This document shows positions 49,301 through 61,300 of a stretch of DNA of 64,000 nt, one piece after another. Position numbers and translations under genes: made by a program. The stretch lies in NCBI GenBank assembly GCA_029706075.1, contig JAINUG010000020.1, positions 8,303,546 through 8,367,545 on the forward strand. Reading direction: 5' to 3'. The stretch is from Aldrovandia affinis (lineage: Eukaryota; Chordata; Actinopteri; Notacanthiformes; Halosauridae). A model generated the notes under the pieces. That model was not told the origin of the DNA. It ran no database searches and worked only from the letters and a program-made list of their open reading frames with translations. The first letter of the stretch is position 1. Each line of letters starts with the position of its first letter.

Positions 49301-52300
49301 ACAAACTTAACCCCACATCTGCAGAGGTACACTCACCTGAGACAAGCTTAACCCACACACCTGCAGAGGTACACTCACCTGAGACAAACTTAACCCACAC
49401 ACCTGCAGAGGTACACCCACCCTGAGACAAGCTTAACCCACACACCTGCAGAGGTACACTCACCTGAGACAAGCTTAACCCACACACCTGCAGAGGTACA
49501 CTCACCTGAGACAAACTTAACCCCACATCTGCAGAGGTACACTCACCTGAGACAAGCTTAACCCACACTGCAGAGGTACACTCACCTGAGACAAACTTAA
49601 CCCACACACCTGCAGAGGTACACCCACCCTGAGACAAGTTTAACCCCACATCTGCAGAGGTACACTCACCTGAGACAAACTTAACCCCACACCTGCAGAG
49701 GTACACTCACCTGAGACAAGCTTAACCCACACACCTGCAGAGGTACACTCACCTGAGACAAACTTAACCCCACACCTGCAGAGGTACACTCACCCTGAGA
49801 CAAGTTTAACCCCACATCTGCAGAGGTACACTCACCTGAGACAAACTTAACCCCACACCTGCAGAGGTACACTCACCTGAGACAAGTTTAACCCACACAC
49901 CTGCAGAGGTACGCTCACCTGAGACAAGCTTAACCCACACACCTGCAGAGGTACACTCACCTGTCATACTCCCAACCCACACACCTGCAGAGGTACACTC
50001 ACCCTGAGACAAGCTTAACCCACACACCTGCAGAGGTACACTCACCTGAGACAAGCTTAACCCACACACCTGCAGAGGTACACTCACCTGAGACAAACTT
50101 AACCCACACACCTGCAGAGGTACACTCACTTGTCATACTCACAACCTCACACCTGCAGAACTATGCTTGCTTCTTTTCTGAGATACTCATTCAGCCATAC
50201 TTACACACAGCTCAGATACTCACTCACAGCAATTATACAGTGTGGATATTCTGTATAAAGAGAAAGCAACTGTCTCAAGTTTCTCCCTCTACAAGCTGTG
50301 TTACTTCAACTGCTTCCCAGAATGCAAATGCAATGGCCACTCCAGCCAGTGCCACTTCGACCTGGCGGTGTACCAGGCCACAGGGAACGTGAGTGGCGGT
50401 GTCTGTGACGATTGTCTCCACAACACCATGGGCCTCAACTGTGAGCTGTGCAAGCCCTTCTACTACCAGCATCCTGAAAGGGACATCCGCGACCAGGCCG
50501 CATGCATCTGTGAGTTCAACACCCTCACAGGAGCAGGCAGTAATACAGTTACCATTCATTACAGGAAAAAGCACAAACACAGTTAGCATTCATTACAAGA
50601 TCAAGCACAAACACAGTTAGCGTTAATTAAGTTAGCAAGAACACAGGATACACTACCGGTCAGAAGTTTTAGAACACCCCCATTTTCCAGTTTTTACTGA
50701 AATTTAAGCAGTTCAAGTCCAGTGAATAACCTGAAATGGTACAAAGGTAAGTGGTAAAAAAAGTTAGTAAAAAAGTTTCTGAGAGTCAACAGCTTGCGTG
50801 ATAGGTGGCTCACAATACAACAGCTTCAAGCACAGCTTAATACTCTCAGTTTCAACTGTGAAGAGAAGACTTCAAGCTGCAGGTTTGACAGGTCGAGTGG
50901 CAGCACCGCCAGTGGACTACTGAAGACTGGAAGAAGGTCTTATGGACCGATGAATCCAAATTTGAAATCTTGAAATTTTGAAAGGTTTTTGTAGGCCGTC
51001 GAGTAGGCGAAAGGATGGTTCCTCAGTGTGTGACACCAACTGTCAAACATGGAGGAGGAAGCGTGATGTTCTGGGGCTCTTTTGCTGGATCCAGAGTCGG
51101 CGACTTGCACATCTTGAGTGGCTGTTAACCCACGTTAACCCATTACTTGTTCCCTGAAAAGGGCCTTTTTTATATCTCCGAAATTTACATTATTTTTCAG
51201 TTTTTGGTAACCTAAACTTTTTTTTTTAACCTCTGGCAGTTTACCGCTTACCTTTGTACCATTTCAGGTTATTCACTGGACTTGAACTGCTTAAATTTCA
51301 GTAAAAACTGGAAAATGGGGGTGTTCTAAAACTTCTGACCTGTAGTGTATATTCTCATCTTGCATTAAACATTAAACCTGTGACCCCAGAGCTGAGCCAG
51401 AGAAGAACAGGCGATGTAATGTGTTGTGTATGTTCTCTCACCCCCTCAGCGTGTGACTGTGACCCCGCTGGCTCACTGGAGGAGGGTTTGTGTGACAGCT
51501 ACACCAACCCGGCCATGGGCATGATCGCCGGGCAGTGCCGTTGCAAGCCCAACGTCGGGGGGGAGCGTTGTGACTCCTGCAGGGACGGTTTCTTCGGCCT
51601 CAACAGCACCGACCCGCTGGGTTGCCAGTGTGAGTGACTCGGTCTAAGAGACCTGCAGGGTTGCCAGTGTGTGAGTGTCTCATCCAGAGCAACTCGCAGG
51701 GTTGCCAGTGAGAGTGCAGATGTATAGTTAAGTGGGGGGGAGGAGGAAGTTAATGTTGTAAGTACTTCAAAGGCTGTTGGAGTAGTAGTCTCAGCTAGAT
51801 GTGAAACAGCGTTGACAAGTGCGCGCGCGTGTGTGTGTGTGTTTTCCCCCCAGCATGCCAGTGTGATCTTCGTGGGAGTGTCTCTGGTGGGTCATGTGAC
51901 CCAGTCAGTGGAGACTGTTCCTGTAAGAGACGGGTCAGCGGCCGTCACTGTGACCAGTGCCTGGTGAGAACAGGGAAGCTCACCGGCTCCATCGCTCACT
52001 TTAAATCAATCACTCAGCCTGCTACGGTCAACCAAACGCTGGCTTTCATTTTCTTACAGTTGCCTTTAAGTTTGCCCTCATCATAAAATATACAAATTAT
52101 AGATATTTAAACAGAGCCCAGTCTGTCTTATTGGGTGTCGTGCTATTGCATGCATACACGGTTCATTTGGGAACTGTGGATTTTGTTCAGTGTTTGACAT
52201 ATTCATTGGCTTGTTAATCTGTTGTTGTTTTTATGAATCTGCTATCTTCAAAGTCTCAGAACTTTAGGATTTAATAGCGCTGGGAATTGTGCATGAATTT

Positions 52301-55300
52301 GGGTGAGTTGATGCTGACCCCTCCCCTCCCCACCTCGCTGCAGCCAGAGTTCTGGGGGCTGAGTCTGGACATGTTGGGCTGCAGAGAGTGCGCCTGTGAT
52401 TTTGGAGGAGCATACGGTAACAGGTAACACCCCCTCGACATCGCCCACTCACTGAGCCAGTTCATTCTAGATCAGTCCAGTATAGTCTAGTCAGAACAGC
52501 CTTCATTTGACAACAGTGACATCAGCAGTGTCATGAAAGGTTTAAAAATAATTTATAGCTTTAGAGTTAGAAGCAGTGCAGCAAAGAAAATAGCCACACA
52601 ATCACAATTAAAATATCTAATATACAAATGTTTTACTCTTTAATTGTGTATTTGTACATTTTGTGTTATTTAGTCATCTTGCGTACCACTTTTGAAACAC
52701 TTTGAGCACAGCAATCTCGAAATGAGTAAGTAAGCTTATTACCTCTTATGTGACTTTGTTTGGCACTGTCTATTCTGCGAGACCTTTCCTTTATGATCAT
52801 ATTGAAGCACTATGCTTGTATCTGATTGGTTGGTCGTATGCTTGTCTTGCCTGTTTTTTTAGCCTGATCTTTTACTTACCGTTCCAGCATATTCTTCCTG
52901 CTCTTATGATACACACGCATCTTTCCATGGCGTCTTTGTGTATTGCTGTAGATAAGAGGGCCTGCCTAATGCAGGGATTATCTAACTGTCGTGACCTACT
53001 GGAATCTACATATATTTTAACTACATATACAATTATTATATATATTATACATATGTGGAATAATGTATATATTATATAATAATCATATATTACTGAAATT
53101 AAACAACTGCATGGGTTATACTGCACACACAGTTGTTTTGGCACATTTGAAAAACATTTGAAATACATTCAGTACCAGTCAAAAGTTTGAGTACACCTTC
53201 CATCTGGACTACGGCTAAGCGGGCACTTCTTCATTCTTGAGCAAGATAACGACCCGAAACACACCTTGAAGTTGTGCAAGAACTATCTGGTGAAGGGGGA
53301 ACATGGAGGACAACTCAAACTAAGGACCTGGCCTGCCCAGTGTCCAGACTTCAATCCCATAGAACTTGTATGGGATGAACTGGACAGAACAGTCAAAGCA
53401 AAGCAACCCACAAGTGCCTCTGGGAATTGCTGCAGGAGAGCTGGGAAGACATATCGGGTGATTTCCTGCTGAAACGTATTAACCGAATGGCCCGTGTTTG
53501 TGAGGCTGTTATCACAGCAAAGGGTGGCTATTTTGAGGAATCCAAGATTCAAGTTTCAATTACATTTTCTTGAACATTGCTTTGATGTCCTTTTGTTTAT
53601 CATTACATGTGTTTTTTGTAATTTTCAAGTATTTAAAGAAACGTATATGGTGTAAAACATTGTCAATTATGAGATAAACCTAGTTTCCAGCAGGTGTACT
53701 CAAACTTTTGACTGGTAATGTATTTGAAGATGTTTGCCTGCATTTCAATAAGGGGCAGTTTGCTGAAAATTTAGTTGCTCATTAAGTTGGTCATAAGTTC
53801 CGAAATGTTAGGAACATCTGGCCTGATGAATAAAAAATGTTAAATGATAAAAATGGTAGGAGAGAGATTTTTGAAGAGGCATTTCAGCATGTGTTTATCT
53901 CTGTCCGTCCCTCTGTCTGTCCGTGCCCAGGTGCCAGACGGACAGTGGGCAGTGTGATTGTCGCCCGCACTTCGGCGGCCGGCAGTGCTCGGAGGTGCAG
54001 CCCAGATACTTCTGCGCCCCACTGGACTTCTACCAATACGAGGCGGAGGATGCTACAGGCCACGCCCCCAACAGCCCCGCCCTCCCGGTGAGCGAGTGGA
54101 GAGGGGGGAGGGGCGAGGGGGAGGGGCGAGGGGGGGGTAACGCTCCTGAAGTGCTTCAGTTTCAGTTTTCAGTACCAAGTTTACGTTTTTTAAGTAGCAG
54201 AAGCCCCATGGTGTGTTGAAGACTTGATCCAGGCTTGATACAGTGCTGGATACGTTCTAGACTAAACAAAATGGCACCCCTTGGATTGGCTGAGTGACCT
54301 GTACTCCTCATTTGGCTTTATATATTGTCTGTTTCTTAAGTTCTATTCAGAATGTTTAAATGTTGAAATGATTTGTAGAAAATGTGTATAAGGAAGCAGC
54401 CAGCCTAACTGTACATACCCCCCCACCCACATACAGGGGCATCTGAAACCCCCGGCTCCAATGAGCTGCAACGAGCTTCTGAACAATCAGCTGCTCCGGC
54501 GCCGCCGCAATACCACAGACTTGGAGCAGAGGGAAGCACTGAGACAACGCTGTCCTTTGCAGCAGATGGTAAGAACTGCTCAGATTCACTGACCTGTATG
54601 ACATGGGGAACGACTGATTAGATGGGCTTGGTGAGTATGGTAACTCACCTATCCGAGTGATATAAAGATCTGCAAATCTGTGCGTGATCTTTGTGTCATT
54701 GATCCAGTCAGATAGACTAACTCTATATTATCATATATATGCATACTTTTTTTTTTCATGTAAGCATGTTCTTTTTCATTAGGGGTACCTCTCTGGTGCA
54801 GAGACAGCTGAGGTGGGATTACTGTCACTGTGGAATGCTGTGACCTCATGCTTGTGCTCAGTAGCGCGTTAACCTCTGACCCCTGCAGTGAGAGTGCAGG
54901 TGTTTCGCTGAGGCCCGCAGGCTGTGTCTGTGCTGAATGGGGGGATTTACAGCAAATTCCCACACAACCTTATGAAGACTGTGTATCCATAAATGTGACA
55001 GGACAGAAGCTGCCATATGTACTGTAAAATTACGAGTGCCGTGACATGGCAATATTAGGCAATAGATGTGTGTGAAAATATGAAACCTACAATTTTCAGG
55101 ACAATAATTTAAATATTTCTGTAAGTTAAAATACACTAGCAAAATACGTACATGTTTCACTTGCAATTGTATACATATTTTGTAGACTACATGACTAAAG
55201 TTATTTTACAATATATTCATATATGTATATACATGACTATACATTTATATATTCATATAAAATGACTTCTGGTGGAATGGCAATTGGCATTTTAATTTGT

Positions 55301-58300
55301 GTCCTGTTTGTTAATAGAATATAGTCCTTGAGGGGCCTGGGGTGGTGTAACGGTAAAAGCATTCGCCCGGAATGCACGTTGCCCACTGCGGCCAGAGTTC
55401 AATCCGCGGCTACGCCAACCCGGCTCCGGCGATTGGCTGTCCGCCCCAGGGGGAGGGAGAGCCGGCACAAGCTCACCGAGAAGCACAAAGGGCGTCCCTG
55501 TAACATAGGTGGGCGAGTTCCATCTCAGAGGAGGTGGATCATTGCCGGCCTCGGGGTATCGGCCTGACCCGTAGTGACAGGCGGTGGGTTTGTGGGGGAG
55601 GGCGAATTGAAGCAATAGAGGGTACAATTGGCCACCAAAATTGGGAGAAACAGGGAAATCTGGGGAAAAAAAGTCTTTGCATTTTCATATTATAACATAT
55701 TTTCCCTATTTTTTTCTTCTTAGGCAGAGAACTCTCAGACTTTATTTTAAACGGTGGTTTGTAAATAGTGGGAAAATAAATATATCATTTGACACATCCT
55801 ATCTTTTTGTGTGTGTATGTGTGTGTGTGTGTTTGTGTGTATGTGTGTATATGTCTGTGTGTGTGCATGTGTGTATGTGCGTGTGTGTGTGTGTGTTGTC
55901 TAGCCGGACGTACAAAGCATTCACATAGAGAGCCATCCTGGACATAGGGTCACCTGGAGTGGCTCAGGATTTGCCAGGGTCAGGGATGGGGCGGGGCTTG
56001 TCTTCACCATCGACAACATCCCCTTCGCCATGGAGTATGACATCATGCTCCGATACGAGCCAGAGGTGCTTTATGCTGATTGGATTGCCCTTATTCATAT
56101 CTAACCAATCATGATTCTAGTTCTTCTTGCAATACCTCATTGTTAACATTTACATGGAATTTCAATGAGTGCAAGAAAAGCAGCAATGCCGGGCCTAGGT
56201 GTTGCTTTGCTATGCTAACGCGGTGCGGGGCCTGCCTCCCAGGCTCGGCCTCTCTCCCCTGCAGAGGACTGGGAGGCCATCATCAGCATCTCCTCCCTCC
56301 TGCTGTCCTCCAGCCAGCGCTGTGGAAATGTGCTGCCCTCTGAGCAGATGTACACCATCACACTGCCTCACCAGAAACGGTACTTGCCACATTCAAACAC
56401 GACCGCACATGGTCACACACAACACTCAAACACAACCGCACACCGTCACACTGCCTCACTGGAGACGGTACCTGCCGCACTCAAACACGACCGCACAAGG
56501 TCACACACTGCACTCAAACACAACCGCACACCATCACACTGCCTCACCAGAGACAGTACCTGCCGCACTCAAACACGACCGCACACGGTCACACACTGCA
56601 CTCAAACACAACCATACACGGTCACGCTGCCCGGTCTGCCCCACCAGAGTACTACCCCAGAATATCCTACAGATGGACATCCTGTGATGTTGTAAAAACT
56701 CTCCCGGCCAGGTGACCACTCTCTGTGCCTCTGCCTGACCTCCCTGGCCAGTTATTTTAACATGCTTTCACACGCCTCTCGGGAATAGCGGCGGATGCCC
56801 GTGTGTTTGTTCAGAACTAAGGCCCCCATGGCAAATTCCTGCCGTCACAGCTCTGCAGAATAAAGCCATAATTACAGACACCAATCCCTGACTCTCACAC
56901 CGCCAGCAATAACTCTGAACCAGGTTTCCGGATCTCAAGTCTGCTCTGACAGGTCTGGAAAGAGCTGCCCTCTCCCTGTGCAGTGGGGGAAGTTACTGGG
57001 GGTTAAGGGGCAGGAGAGGGGAGGCCAGGGCAGGTCTACACTGGAAAGACAAACAGAGGATAGAGAAGTTCTATCGTGGTTCTTACTGCCACACGTTAAT
57101 GCTTTGAAGGAGCTCTGTGGTATTTTCAGTTGTGTTCTACGTAGTGCAATACAAAAACCATTGGGATGGATAAACTGACACCTTTGTATTTTTTGATTCA
57201 TTCCATTTGTATCTTGATTTTGATATTTTATGGGCTTTATTGAAGATAAACAGATTAATTTTGCTCTGTTGTGTCACCTCCAAAACCCCACCCCTCTGAA
57301 ACCACACCCCTCCAAACCGCGCCCCCCTCTCCAGGTACGTGCGGACGGAGCGGCCCTTCTGCTTTGAGCCCCGCAACACGTACGCGGCGGCGGTCCGCTT
57401 CCAGCGCCGCGGCGTGCCCCAGAGGGACGTTGGCGCCTACCTGCACGCCGACTCGGTGGGTCTGCCGCCGAACCCCTTAAGCCAGGGGTCCCCAATGACC
57501 GGGCCGCACAGAAAGAATAAAAACGTTTTAATTTTTATTTTATTTCCATTTTATTGACTATTGCAGTCTGCAGGGTGTTTTAATTTGAAAAATGACCACT
57601 TCCGTCTGTGCCTCTTTTCGCACTAGTCTCAGTCGCTGTTTTTTTCCATGCACCAATAAATTAAGCCCACAAGCTAACCCTAGCAAAAATGAGTAAAAAA
57701 CAAACATTGCTGGAGAGCTTCTTTGAAAAGGGGGAAAGACCCAATGATGAGACAGCAGAAGACTCCAAGACTGCCAAAAAAGAAAGCTGCATTTAAAAGA
57801 AGTTGAGTTGAGTCACATTTACATTATAAATGTAATAATTAAATTAATAATTAAATGATATAATATGCACTTTATTGTGTTTTGTTATGCGCGTGATTCT
57901 CCCCGGTCTGTGGAAAAATTGTCTTGCATGAAACTGGTCCGTGGTGCAAAAAAGGTTGGGGACCGCTGCCTTAAGCCATTCGTGGTGTGCATTCGTGGGC
58001 CCGTCTCGCAGGCGAGCACACGCTCTCCTCACTGGCGTGCTGTTCGTATTGTCGGCGCACTCCGTCTCCATGATGATATTGCAGCCCATGCCGCTCCAGC
58101 CTGCCTGGCACACACACCGCCACCCGTTCTGCTCCAGAGTGCACCTCCCGTTACCGTGGCACAGGCCAGGGCAGCCATCTGTGAACGAGGGCCGCACGTA
58201 GCCAAACATTACATAGAGCAGCTATTCAAAAGTGGTGCAAAATCAGTATTCAAAATAACATGCACTGCCTTTATGATTCTTGTCATTAATATGGCCATAG

Positions 58301-61300
58301 CAAACCTGGTCTGTGGTAACGGACTGATGAAGGCTGGTCCTGGAGGGCTGTGGTGTAGCTCTCTTTAACCTCTCTCTGTTGGCCGCTGCTTCCTTTCACT
58401 CGGCGGTCCACCGGCTGAGCTGTGCGGTCGATTGCGTCGGAGGGGTACACTTCGTGCGCGGCTGGCACAGGCAGACCCCAGGCACCCGGTTGACCAGAGG
58501 AGTGGCGGGTGCGCGGTGAGGCGGGGATAGTACCGCCAACTGAAAGCCTCCCTCTCAGGGCGACGCAACAGCCAATTGCACGCCACCATACAGGACTGCG
58601 GGCCACAGTTGACGCAGTCAGGATTAGATAGAACACCCTGGGGTGCATCACACTCCAGGGAGTTTTTTTTGTATGGGAGTTTGCCTGGGAAAGCCAGTTC
58701 TGAAATTCCTGTGGATATGTGGTCAGCATGGCTGCAGAATACTGCCCTCTATAGGGTGGGCGTAGAACTGCATGTGAGGCAGCTCAGGACTTAGGGCATA
58801 AGCGATTGGGAGCCGGCTATAACCTGCGGGTAGCTGGTTTGAATCCCAGACGTGACATTGCAAGGAGCCTAACTTGAACAGATATCCAGCCTTAAGAGTG
58901 TTTAAATGTGTCAAATGTGAGCTCATATTTAAAAGTGGTGTGATGACTTGACCCTCCTCCTCCTCCACAGCTGCTCCTGATCCCTAAGTACACAGAGCTG
59001 CCGGGTTTCCAGGGAAATGGCAGGGTGGTGGAGCAGCGGCGGGAGGACATGCTGCGCTATATGTGCCTGGACTCTTTCATGGCCACGCCCACGGCCACAC
59101 CCGCTGTGGCCCCCACCTGCTCCAGCCTCACCTGCAGCATCTCCGCCATGATGCACGACGGCGCCCTGCGTGAGTCACTCAGTCACGTGACCACCAGCAC
59201 CAATCAGAGCATTACAGGGAAACACCTGCCTTATTATAATTAAATCATTTTAAAATAATTTTATTATTAAAACCCTTTACTGCTTAATATGTCACTTTCC
59301 TTTTACTGTTCTACCACTGTCTCTCTACTGTTTAATGTATTGCTGTCTCTCTACTGCTTAATATCAGTGTGATTTCAGGAGTCATGTGTCAGTGTGTCAC
59401 ACAGGGAATTCAAGCGCAGCAGGCTGAGAGGCCTGTTTGGAGAGAGTGTGGGATGAATATGTGAATATGTGACCTCCTCCCTCTCCCGGCAGCGTGTCTG
59501 TGTGACCCCCAGGGCTCCCTCACCACGGAATGTGCCGGGGTCAGAGGTCAGTGCCGGTGTAAGCCCGGGGTGGCCGGCCGAAACTGCGATCGATGTACGC
59601 CGGGAACCTTCGGTTTTGGACCCCAAGGCTGCACCGGTGAGGACCGCAGTCACCGTGATCGTCTGCCTTTCACACAACACATTACCATTACGATACCAAT
59701 TAAAAACCGACACAGCTGCGTCATCCAGTCTGAGCTGTCCTGAGGTGTCCTGCATTTATGACCTCATGTGGCAGCCAGGGTGCTTAATGCTGGAATGGTG
59801 GCCAAAAAAGGTTTTTCTGAATGGAGAAAGGGTTGGAGAGTGCCACCGCAACACCAGCTAAAGCCTTTCCTCATCCACGGCTTCATTTGAATGAAGAAAA
59901 AAAAACATCTGTGTTGAGCAAGACCTTTGTCAAAGCACGTCTGGTGAAATAAAAAAAAGCCAGGATTTTAAAAGACTTTAGTTGTTGTTGCGTGAATATT
60001 CAGCTTGCTGCGGCTTATGTTTGCTCAGGAAACATAACCCTTTCTGTGCTAAAATATGCTGGGAGAGCATAACGTGTCTTCAGACATCTGCAGTGGTTCT
60101 GTTCACTGGACTGATGTGTGCAATCTTGACTGCTGGCTTTAACAGCCACTTCCCACATGCAGCACCCCAGAATCTGTGTTGTGTAATATTGGGGTGCCCC
60201 CCTCCCCGTCTCTGCAGCCTGTGAGTGCCACTCCCAGGGGTCAGTGAGCCCCCGGTGTGACCCCGTGTCAGGTCAGTGTGCGTGCCACCAGGGGGCGTCG
60301 GGCCGCCAGTGTGCCAGCTGTCAACCGGGACTCTGGGGCTTCCCCAGCTGCAGGCCCTGCCAGTGTAACGGGCATGCCGACACCTGCCACCCACACACCG
60401 GCACCTGCCTGGACTGCCGCGACCACACCGCCGGGCAGCTGTGTGACAGGTATGGGCTCAGGCGGGGCCTAGCACAGGGGTGTGGGCAGGGCGTAGGATA
60501 TGGGGTGGGTGGGGCCGAACAGAAGTGTGGGCGGGGCCTGTGGCAGTTAGGGGCCTGGTGTGTTTTATGGTTCTTGGTGAGTCCTACTCTCTGATCTCAT
60601 CCTTAATGTTGCAGGAAAACTGAGAAAATACTCTTCAGAAAAAAAGTTGCATGAAGTCTGCATGATTGGACTGCCACATCATTAGGTCTTGCAATGAGAT
60701 ATATATTGTTATAAAACACGGATGTTTTGTTATATTGTCATAAAGTATTTACCTTATGTAAGTTCCTATTGTACGATGAACAGTCCATTTACATTTCCAC
60801 GCCAGGTGCGTAAATGGTTTCTATGGAAACCCTGTTTTGGGGTCTGGGGACCACTGCCACCCATGTCTCTGCCCGGGGAAGCCAGGAAGTGGTCACTGGA
60901 ATGCAGACTCCTGCCTCATCGAACCCACATCCGACCAGATCATATGCCACTGCAGAGAGGGCTATGCAGGTGAGCACCTGTGACTGAGACACACACACAC
61001 ACCTGTGTTATCCTGGCTCTCCATGAGAATCAATATGCACATTGAGACACACGCACACACACACCTGTATCAACTTTGATCCCACTGAGAAATGTTATGC
61101 ACTTATGCTGTTTGTGACTAAGGCCATCAATTGAACAGGATCTTAAAATGGTGGCTGTGTTCAGCCAGATATACATTAGATCAAGATCTCCCAAACTGGG
61201 ATCTGGAGACCCCCCCTCAAGTGTACATAATGGGGTCCCAGGGGGTCATCGTCAAAATGGGAAAAAAATAAGACTGCACATCATTGGTAATATGATTATG

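Noticed and set aside
48945-49706. Long minus-strand open frame of 253 residues
   Set aside because: It is the reverse strand of the exon 8 array; the repeating peptide reflects the repeat unit, not a gene.
49141-50160. CRISPR-like regularly spaced repeats
   Set aside because: Units are contiguous with no unique spacers, the genome is eukaryotic, and the unit derives from a laminin exon.
58113-58190. EGF-like minus-strand sequence as a laminin or notch-type exon
   Set aside because: It is on the opposite strand to the laminin gene, and the METxCADN sequence after the EGF unit is characteristic of teneurins.
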